DNA of 10,049 nt from an uncultured Clostridium sp. (GTDB taxonomy: Bacteria; Bacillota; Clostridia; TANB77; CAG-508), in contig CANEFU010000030.1 of NCBI GenBank assembly GCA_947426875.1, positions 1 through 10,049 of the forward strand, in the 5' to 3' direction. A program made the translations under genes and the position numbers. Of this stretch, positions 4,819 to 10,049 are shown one piece after another (the first letter of the stretch is position 1; each line of letters opens with the position of its first letter). The notes beneath the pieces were generated by a model. It did not search any database. It was not told the DNA's origin and was given only the letters and a program-made list of their open reading frames with translations.

Positions 4819-7269
4819 TTATTTTTTTACTACTACTTTTTCCTCTTTGACACCAATCTTGGTAAGATTATTTTTTTTCAAATTACCTTCTAAAATTTCT
4901 TCTGCTAACTTATCCTCAAGTACACTCTGAATGGTTCTTCTAAGTGGCCTTGCTCCAAAGTTTTTATCAATTCCCTTGCTCGCAATTAATTCTTTTACTT
5001 CTGGCTCTAACTCAATTTTAATCTTTTGCGTTTCTAATCGATTGATTACTTCTTTTAGCATAATATCAATAATTTCACTAATTTCCTTGTCTGTTAATTT
5101 ATGGAACACAATAATTTCGTCTATACGATTAATGAATTCTGGTCTTAATTCTCTTTTTAGTGCTTCCATCACTTCTTTTTTCGTTTCTTCGTATTCTTTC
5201 TTGCTGTTTTCTTCCCCATTAGTAGCTTGGCTGAATCCTAATGCTTTTTTGTCGGTTATTAATCTAGCACCAATGTTTGAAGTCATAATAATAACTGTAT
5301 TTTTGAAATTTACGGTTCTTCCTTGACTATCTGTTAAACGTCCATCTTCTAGTATTTGTAACAACATATTCATGACATCTGGATGTGCTTTTTCGATTTC
5401 ATCAAATAGAATTACGGAATATGGTTTTCTTCTTATTTTTTCTGTTAATTGTCCTCCTTCGTCAAATCCCACATATCCTGGAGGGGAACCAATTAATTTT
5501 GATACCGAATGTGGCTCCATAAATTCAGACATATCAATTCTTATCATAGCATTTTCATCGCCAAATAATGCTTCTGCTAAAGCTTTTGATAATTCTGTTT
5601 TTCCCACACCTGTTGGTCCTAAAAACAAGAAGGAACCAATTGGTCTTTTGGGGTCTTTTAATCCAACTCTTCCTCTACGAATTGCTTTGGCTACTGCTTC
5701 TACCGCTTCATTTTGACCAATTACTCTCTCATGAAGATTCTTTTCTAAATTTTTCAATCTAACATTTTCATCTTCTGTTATTTTGCTAGCTGGTATTCCT
5801 GTCCAATTGCTAATAACTTCTGCAATATTTTCTTCTGTTATATTGGTTATTTGCTTTGTACTTTTATTTTTCCATTTCTTTTGCTCTTTTTCATATTGCT
5901 CTTTTAACTCTTTTTCTTTATCTCTTAAAGTAGCTGCTTTTTCAAATTTTTGTGTTCTGACAGCTTCTTCTTTGTCTTTTTGTGTTTCTTCAATTTGCTC
6001 TTCTAATTCTTTTAAATTATCTGGCTCTGTATACGTTTTTAATTTTGCTCTGGAAGCTGCTTCATCAATTAAATCAATGGCTTTGTCTGGTAAGAATCTA
6101 TCATTGATGTATCGTACTGACATGGTAACCGCTGCTTCAATGGCTTCATCTGTGATTTTGACACCATGATGTGCTTCGTATTTATCTCTAATTCCTTTTA
6201 ATATTTTAATGGTATCTTTTTCACTTGGCTCATTGACATTAACAGGACTAAATCTTCTCTCCAAAGCAGCATCTTTTTCAATATATTTTCTGTACTCATT
6301 TAAAGTAGTTGCTCCTACTAATTGGATTTCTCCTCTTGCCAATAATGGTTTTAAGATGTTAGCGGCATCAATGGCACCTTCTGCAGCCCCTGCGCCAACA
6401 ATGGTATGCATTTCGTCAATAAATAGAATAATGTCGCCTGCTTTTTTTACTTCTGATAATGCTTTTTTTATTCTTTCTTCAAAATCTCCTCTGTATTTTG
6501 CACCTGCTACCATACCTGATATGTCCATGCTAACTACTCTTTTATCTTTTAATATTTCTGGAACATCTCCTGCTACTATTTTTTGAGCTAATCCTTCTAC
6601 TACTGCTGTTTTACCAACTCCTGGCTCGCCTATTAAACAAGGGTTATTTTTCGTCCTCCTAGATAGGATTTGAATGACTCTTTCAATTTCTTCTTTTCTT
6701 CCTATAATAGGGTCTAGTTTTCCTTCTGTTGCTTTTTTAGTTAAGTCTTCTCCAAATTGATTTAAAGTAGTCGTTTGATTATAACTTCCTTTTTTACTTT
6801 CAGAGCGTGTTTCTTTCTCTTCTCCTGATAAGTTTTCTCCTTCATTTATTACTTTTACAATTTCATTATATAATCTTGGAATATTAACATTTAGCTCTAA
6901 TAAAATTCTTGCGGCAATACAATCTCCTTCTCTTAAGATTCCAATTAATATATGTTCTGTCCCAATATAGTTATAACCTAATTTTCTTGCTTCTATAAAA
7001 GCATTTTCAATCACTCTCTTTGTTCTTGGTGTAAACCCTAACGTTTCGCTAATTGGCTCCTCTTGTCCAATTAACTCCACTATTTTATCAATTATTCCAT
7101 CTGGTGTAACCTCTTGATTTCCTAGCACTTTAGAAGCTACCCCACTCCCTTCTTTTGCCAACCCATACAATACATGCTCTGTTCCAACATAGTTATGTCC
7201 TAATTCGATAGCTACCTCATTCGCTAACTCAATTGCTTTTTTAGCTCTATTGGTAAATTTATATGTCAT
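4819..7269 (-). CDS. clpC: ClpC, AAA+ unfoldase of the Clp protease
   Basis: An 816-residue Hsp100 unfoldase, normal ClpC length. ClpC uses ATP to unfold proteins and feed them to ClpP, recognising substrates through adaptors or phosphoarginine tags placed by McsB. The N-domain (about 1-145) has the two Clp-N repeats, visible as NYVGTEHVLYGL and NYIGTEHILIGI. The first AAA+ ring has Walker A GEPGVGKT (214-221), pore loop KYRG (258-261) and Walker B ILFIDE (281-286). A charged UVR/coiled-coil middle domain spans about 416-470, the McsB/MecA docking region. The second ring has Walker A GPTGVGKT (551-558), pore loop GYVG (598-601) and Walker B VILFDE (619-624). LGF at 677-679 fits the ClpP-docking loop. 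AAGGAG lies 10 bases before the ATG. It is the last gene of the CtsR operon; 142 bases separate it from the mcsB stop region and hold GGGGAC hairpins. Confidence 0.97.
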   Translation of the reverse strand: MTYKFTNRAKKAIELANEVAIELGHNYVGTEHVLYGLAKEGSGVASKVLGNQEVTPDGIIDKIVELIGQEEPISETLGFTPRTKRVIENAFIEARKLGYNYIGTEHILIGILREGDCIAARILLELNVNIPRLYNEIVKVINEGENLSGEEKETRSESKKGSYNQTTTLNQFGEDLTKKATEGKLDPIIGRKEEIERVIQILSRRTKNNPCLIGEPGVGKTAVVEGLAQKIVAGDVPEILKDKRVVSMDISGMVAGAKYRGDFEERIKKALSEVKKAGDIILFIDEMHTIVGAGAAEGAIDAANILKPLLARGEIQLVGATTLNEYRKYIEKDAALERRFSPVNVNEPSEKDTIKILKGIRDKYEAHHGVKITDEAIEAAVTMSVRYINDRFLPDKAIDLIDEAASRAKLKTYTEPDNLKELEEQIEETQKDKEEAVRTQKFEKAATLRDKEKELKEQYEKEQKKWKNKSTKQITNITEENIAEVISNWTGIPASKITEDENVRLKNLEKNLHERVIGQNEAVEAVAKAIRRGRVGLKDPKRPIGSFLFLGPTGVGKTELSKALAEALFGDENAMIRIDMSEFMEPHSVSKLIGSPPGYVGFDEGGQLTEKIRRKPYSVILFDEIEKAHPDVMNMLLQILEDGRLTDSQGRTVNFKNTVIIMTSNIGARLITDKKALGFSQATNGEENSKKEYEETKKEVMEALKRELRPEFINRIDEIIVFHKLTDKEISEIIDIMLKEVINRLETQKIKIELEPEVKELIASKGIDKNFGARPLRRTIQSVLEDKLAEEILEGNLKKNNLTKIGVKEEKVVVKK

Positions 7270-7287
7270 CTTTTAACCACTCCTTTC

Positions 7288-7340
7288 ATGTCCTATTGGG
7301 GACGTTTCTTTTTGCACATTTTTGTGCAATTGGGGACACA
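7288..7340. repeat. GGGGAC hairpin element between mcsB and clpC
   Basis: Two copies of TTGGGGAC (7296-7303 and 7330-7337) flank a perfect hairpin TTGCACA/TGTGCAA (7312-7318 with 7323-7329). The first copy also closes a six-pair hairpin with ATGTCC (7288-7293). The element lies just upstream of the clpC ribosome binding site, inside the operon mRNA. The rest of the mcsB-clpC gap (7270-7398) is AT-rich with nothing else recognised. Confidence 0.6.
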
Positions 7341-7398
7341 TCTTTTTAAATAATTTTTTACTCTTATAATCACATTATAATTCCTTCTTTTATATGTT

Positions 7399-8412
7399 TT
7401 AAGCCTCTTTCATAATTTGTTGAATCACCTCTGCCCTTTTAATATCCCTCTCAATTGCCTCGTATTGTTCTCCTACAAATTTTTGTAAATTAGCAGGTTT
7501 CGTATACAGATATAACTTTTGTACCTTTAAATCTGTCAATTCTTTCAATATTCCCATATCCGTACCTAATTTAATATTAGATAATAAATTTCTAGTCTCT
7601 TCTGAAGATATTTTCTTGCAGTTACTCAAAATCCCATAACTTCTATATACTAAATCTTCTAAAGCTAGCTCATCTTTTGCTAAAAGTTTTCTAGCTTGTC
7701 TTTCTTGTTTGATAATTTTTTCAACAATTACCTGTAAATTTTGTATGATTTCTTTTTCTGTTATTCCAAGTGTTTGTTTATTCGATATTTGATACATATC
7801 TCCCGTGCTCTCCGTGTTATCTCCATATACGCCTCTGATATTAATTCCAAAACTACTAATTGCCTCTAATACTTTTTTGGTATTTTGAGTTCTTGATAGT
7901 GCTGGTAAATGTACCATAACAGATGCTCTTAAACCTGTTCCTACATTGTTAGGACAAGCTGTTAAATAACCATATTTTTTGCTAATAGCATAACCTAATA
8001 CTTCTCCTATTTTTTCATCCATCTCAATTGCTAAATTTAACGTATTATCCAAGTCTAATCCGCAATCAAATACTTGTATTTCAATATGGTCCTCATTTCC
8101 TATCATAATGCAAATATTTTCTTCATCATTTATTAAAATGCTTCCTGTTTCATTTTTTTGTAAAACAAATTCTGGACTAATTAAGTTTTTTTCTACTAAG
8201 CTCATTTTTGTAATGTCGTCCATATCACTTAACTTGAAGAATTTTAGCCCATAGCCAATATGGTATAATCCCTCTTTTATTCTATTTTCTAAAGCTTCTA
8301 TTTCTTCCTTTTTACTCAAACTAAATTTTATATTTTGTAAATTTCTAGCTAATCTTATTCTTGTACTTCTTGCTACATCTGAATTCTCGCTACTCTGTAA
8401 ATACCAATTCAT
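7399..8412 (-). CDS. mcsB: McsB, protein-arginine kinase
   Basis: McsB phosphorylates arginine side chains, which marks proteins for ClpC-ClpP and inactivates the CtsR repressor. The 337-residue product belongs to the phosphagen-kinase fold. STRIRLARN near the N-terminus is the nucleotide-binding arginine segment. CPNNVGTGLRASVMVHLP matches the active-site block with the essential cysteine and the arginine cluster. YGDNTESTGDMYQISN follows as the substrate/nucleotide loop. RDIKRAE near the C-terminus is the allosteric phosphoarginine-binding RDxxRA motif. I chose ATG 8412 because AAGGAGG (8420-8426) is 7 bases upstream; the longer in-frame reading to 8457 runs into a hairpin repeat and lacks a binding site. 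It is third in the operon, after mcsA. Confidence 0.96.
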   Translation of the reverse strand: MNWYLQSSENSDVARSTRIRLARNLQNIKFSLSKKEEIEALENRIKEGLYHIGYGLKFFKLSDMDDITKMSLVEKNLISPEFVLQKNETGSILINDEENICIMIGNEDHIEIQVFDCGLDLDNTLNLAIEMDEKIGEVLGYAISKKYGYLTACPNNVGTGLRASVMVHLPALSRTQNTKKVLEAISSFGINIRGVYGDNTESTGDMYQISNKQTLGITEKEIIQNLQVIVEKIIKQERQARKLLAKDELALEDLVYRSYGILSNCKKISSEETRNLLSNIKLGTDMGILKELTDLKVQKLYLYTKPANLQKFVGEQYEAIERDIKRAEVIQQIMKEA

Positions 8413-8419
8413 TTTCATT

Positions 8420-8426
8420 CCTCCTT
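8420..8426 (-). promoter_or_regulatory. Ribosome binding site that fixes the mcsB start
   Basis: AAGGAGG on the minus strand is 7 bases from ATG 8412. An in-frame ATG at 8418 is only one base away and cannot be used efficiently, so the protein begins MNWYLQ. Confidence 0.75.
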
Positions 8427-8427
8427 G

Positions 8428-8500
8428 AGGATTGAGGGACGGCCTCAAAATCCTCATTATTTATTTCATAATAAGGATTTTGGGGCCGTCCCCAAATCCT
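8428..8500. repeat. Head-to-head pair of REP-like GGGACGG hairpins between mcsA and mcsB
   Basis: Two 27-base copies lie in inverted orientation: 8428-8454 on the plus strand and 8474-8500 on the minus strand. They align without gaps and differ at three positions. Each is itself a hairpin, with arms AGGATT.../...AAAATCCT around a GGGACGGCC centre; the second extends to about 15 pairs (8470-8504). The pair fills the mcsA-mcsB gap and overlaps the mcsA stop codon. The arrangement is like bacterial interspersed mosaic (REP pair) elements; the source transposase is not in this window. Confidence 0.75.
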
Positions 8501-9066
8501 TATTGAATTTTCTTTATTTCATCTCTGATTTTTGCTGCATCTTCATATCTTTCTTCTTTGATTGCTTGTTTTAGTTGTTCTTGTAGCTTTTCTAATTTAT
8601 TTTCTGTTTTATTTTCCTCTGATTCTTTATTTCTTTCTTCTTTATTACTTGTTTTATTAGACATTTTTTGTTCAACTTTACTGTCAATTATTTTTCCAAC
8701 TCTTCCTACATGACGGTTGGCTCCTTGTATTCTTCGAATAATTGGGTCTAATCTTTCTTCAAATACTTCATAACAATTTCCACATCCTAATTTTCCTGTA
8801 TTTGCTATATCTTCAAAAGTATAACCACAGCTATTACATTTTAATGTCTTGATTTCACTTAGTAATGGCATAAATTCTGGTGTTGCAAAATCTTCCATAA
8901 ATTCTCCAAAAAAGCTTGAAAAATCAATTGGCATACTAAAATCACTATTGGTTATGCCTAATTTTTTACTACATTCCTCACATAAATTTAATTCCTTTTT
9001 TCTTCCGTTAATATTTTCTGAATATCTTACATTGGCTTCTCTTTTTCCACAATTATCACACAACAT
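8500..9066 (-). CDS. mcsA: McsA, zinc-finger activator of McsB
   Basis: McsA is the zinc-binding partner that activates McsB and helps hold CtsR. The 188-residue protein has four CxxC pairs: Cys3/6, 29/32, 77/80 and 95/98, enough for two zinc sites. A highly charged, low-complexity linker (about 128-157) leads to a C-terminal UVR motif (about 157-188, ending in the YEDAAKIRDEIKKIQ type), the kind of helix pair that also occurs in ClpC and UvrB. AGGAGG at 9075-9080 sits 8 bases upstream of the ATG, just outside a large inverted repeat. It is second in the operon. The linker is Asn/Lys/Glu-rich and probably flexible. Confidence 0.95.
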   Translation of the reverse strand: MLCDNCGKREANVRYSENINGRKKELNLCEECSKKLGITNSDFSMPIDFSSFFGEFMEDFATPEFMPLLSEIKTLKCNSCGYTFEDIANTGKLGCGNCYEVFEERLDPIIRRIQGANRHVGRVGKIIDSKVEQKMSNKTSNKEERNKESEENKTENKLEKLQEQLKQAIKEERYEDAAKIRDEIKKIQ

Positions 9067-9082
9067 TTTTAATTCCTCCTCT

Positions 9083-9198
9083 AATGATTTTGGGGACGGA
9101 GGAAAAAATCATTTTCCTCTTTTGCCCTCCAAAATCATAATACCTTTTTATTTTATGCATAATCTAAAATGATTTTTTCCTCCGTCCCCAAAATCATT
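9083..9198. repeat. Perfect 33-bp inverted repeat filling the ctsR-mcsA gap
   Basis: Arms 9083-9115 and 9166-9198 are exact reverse complements over 33 bases, with a 50-base AT-rich spacer. Each arm contains GGGGACGGAGG flanked by AATGATTTT and AAAATCATT, so each can also fold on its own. The right arm overlaps the ctsR stop codon and the left arm ends just before the mcsA ribosome binding site. The perfect identity suggests recent arrival or strong constraint. In RNA it would be one of the most stable structures in the operon transcript. Confidence 0.9.
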
Positions 9199-9637
9199 CT
9201 AAATTAAGTAGCATATTTTTGAATATTCTAGCTCTTACCTTGTCTTTTACATTTTTTTCTAATTGTAAAACATTGTCACTTGTTGCTACTTTTAATAATT
9301 TTGCTTCTTTCGTTTCTAAGATGTTATAGGTTAAAAAATCACTGATGAGTATGTCTACTTCATTTGATGTTATTTCACTTCCTATATTATTTATAATATG
9401 CATGATATAGTCTGATTTTGTGTTGTTTACTTTTTTTATTGTGATATGACCTCCTCCACCTCTCCTACTTTCTACATAGTATCCTTGTGATGGCTTAAAT
9501 CTGGTTGATATGACATAGTTGATTTGTGATGGTACACAATTGAATTGCTCAGCTAACTCATTTCTTTGTATTTCAATAGCATCTGTTTCATCAAATAACT
9601 CTTTTATAAATTCTTCTATTATATCTGACATTCTCAT
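9194..9637 (-). CDS. ctsR: CtsR, heat-shock gene repressor
   Basis: CtsR is the dimeric repressor of clp and other stress genes in Gram-positive bacteria. It leaves DNA on heating and is then cleared with the help of McsB and Clp. The 147-residue product starts with SDIIEEFIKELF, then the winged helix-turn-helix FNCVPSQINYVISTRF. The Gly-rich wing VESRRGGGGHI follows; its arginine in the RGGGG loop is central to DNA binding and thermosensing. The C-terminal dimer domain ends near ARIFKNMLLNLE. I chose ATG 9637 because AAGGAG (9647-9652) is 9 bases upstream; the ATG at 9646 abuts that site with no spacer. First gene of its operon, with two CtsR boxes at its promoter, so it is self-repressed. 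Confidence 0.95.
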   Translation of the reverse strand: MRMSDIIEEFIKELFDETDAIEIQRNELAEQFNCVPSQINYVISTRFKPSQGYYVESRRGGGGHITIKKVNNTKSDYIMHIINNIGSEITSNEVDILISDFLTYNILETKEAKLLKVATSDNVLQLEKNVKDKVRARIFKNMLLNLE

Positions 9638-9646
9638 TTTTTTCAT

Positions 9647-9652
9647 CTCCTT
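9647..9652 (-). promoter_or_regulatory. Ribosome binding site that sets the ctsR start
   Basis: AAGGAG directly touches ATG 9646, so initiation there is unlikely; the next in-frame ATG (9637) has a 9-base spacing. A third ATG at 9631 is possible but farther away. Confidence 0.6.
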
Positions 9653-9695
9653 TCTTTATTTTCATTTATATTTGATTATATTTTGCAATTTTGTC

Positions 9696-9712
9696 TTTGA
9701 CTTTCCTTGACC
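9696..9712 (-). promoter_or_regulatory. CtsR operator, promoter-downstream copy
   Basis: Minus strand reads GGTCAAG-GAA-AGTCAAA, the CtsR tandem heptad with one mismatch per half. It lies just after the predicted transcription start, in the leader of ctsR. Confidence 0.8.
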
Positions 9713-9721
9713 TACAATATT

Positions 9722-9749
9722 ATTATACTCGCTTTGTTTATTTTTTCAA
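9722..9749 (-). promoter_or_regulatory. Sigma-A promoter of the ctsR operon
   Basis: On the minus strand TTGAAA (9744-9749) and a perfect TATAAT (9722-9727) are 16 bases apart. CtsR boxes lie on both sides, so repressor can occlude the promoter from either flank. The predicted leader to ATG 9637 is about 78 bases. Confidence 0.8.
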
Positions 9750-9757
9750 TGCTATTT

Positions 9758-9774
9758 TTTGACCTTCTTTGACC
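9758..9774 (-). promoter_or_regulatory. CtsR operator, perfect upstream copy
   Basis: Minus strand reads GGTCAAA-GAA-GGTCAAA, an exact match to the CtsR tandem heptad with a three-base spacer. It lies 8 bases upstream of the -35 box. Confidence 0.9.
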
Positions 9775-9839
9775 TTTTTCTTGTGCCTTATTTTATTTTT
9801 CTCATATTTTCTTGTTTTTTCTCACTTTTTTACTTTATC

Positions 9840-10049
9840 TTATTGTTGTCTTCTATCTTTTTCTTTTTTTGTTATTTTCTCTAATTCTTCTACCTTTTCT
9901 TTCTGCTCTGGTAAAGATACCCACGCAAAGTAAGAAGATATGAATTCTCCATATTTTGTGGCATCTTCTCCTACCTCTGCTATTCCATATTCGACTTGTT
10001 TTTCTTTTTCTTCTTTTACTACAAATCCGTCTTCGTCTACTTTTACTTT
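9840..10049 (-). CDS. C-terminal end of an unrecognised charged protein
   Basis: An open frame enters from the right edge and ends at TAA 9840-9842, giving the last 69 residues of a protein whose start is outside the window. The visible part is rich in Lys and Glu, with one more hydrophobic stretch (GEFISSYFAWVSLP) and a probable C-terminal helix of the EKVEELEKITKKEKDRRQQ type. I do not recognise a family. Codon use fits the neighbours. It reads in the same direction as the ctsR operon and ends about 65 bases before the upstream CtsR box; no clear terminator is seen in the T-rich/A-rich gap between them. Confidence 0.6.
   Translation of the reverse strand, partial: KVKVDEDGFVVKEEKEKQVEYGIAEVGEDATKYGEFISSYFAWVSLPEQKEKVEELEKITKKEKDRRQQ

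Noticed and set aside
5101..5160. A possible further frameshift in the long clpC frame
   Set aside because: The ClpC frame is continuous for 816 codons with all motifs in order; no disruption and no in-frame CGG.
4931..6586. Several plus-strand open frames of 64-131 codons
   Set aside because: They lie opposite clpC, encode low-complexity Ser/Phe/Ile-rich peptides without binding sites, and are antisense shadows of a fully conserved gene.
8849..9172. Plus-strand open frame opposite mcsA
   Set aside because: Shadow of mcsA that runs into the inverted repeat; no binding site.
9519..9710. Plus-strand open frame opposite ctsR
   Set aside because: Antisense to the CtsR N-terminus and its leader; no supporting signal.

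Overview
The window reads as chromosome from a low-GC, Gram-positive, spore-forming bacterium of the clostridial type. The support is AT-rich codon use, strong AGGAGG-type ribosome binding sites, a SigK sporulation sigma factor, a Firmicute-type 6S RNA and the complete ctsR-mcsA-mcsB-clpC stress operon. I cannot name a species.

Layout from left to right. 3-482 (+) is the C-terminal end of an M20/PepV-like dipeptidase cut by the window edge. 565-1650 (+) is a cytoplasmic L-asparaginase with its own promoter and an Asp-to-Asn change in the HGTDT motif. 1691-1886 (-) is a 6S RNA that converges on it. 2031-3050 (-) is a two-gene unit, csaA then a hemolysin-III family membrane protein, with its own sigma-A promoter. 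3112-3812 (-) is sigK, and diverging from it 3950-4760 (+) is a DUF368/PopT-type undecaprenyl-phosphate translocase. 4819-9637 (-) is the operon ctsR-mcsA-mcsB-clpC, transcribed leftward from a promoter bracketed by two CtsR operators. 9840-10049 (-) is the C-terminal end of an unrecognised acidic protein.

The operon is a self-contained protein quality-control module. CtsR represses it, McsB with its activator McsA phosphorylates arginines (including those of CtsR), and ClpC with a ClpP partner encoded elsewhere degrades the marked proteins. All three gaps between its genes hold hairpin-forming elements with a GGGGAC core.

The most unusual signal is in sigK and the DUF368 gene. Each is full length and otherwise undamaged, but together they carry three +1 frameshifts (two in sigK, one in DUF368). 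At every shift the zero-frame codon is CGG, and skipping its C restores the family sequence through a GGN glycine codon: CTT-CGG-A, CTT-CGG-C and GTA-CGG-A. I found no other in-frame CGG in roughly 2,900 codons of the window. This resembles hungry-codon +1 recoding (compare yeast Ty1 CUU-AGG-C and bacterial prfB CUU-UGA-C). It suggests either programmed frameshifting at a rare or unassigned CGG codon, or a systematic C-insertion artefact. The sequence alone cannot decide between them.
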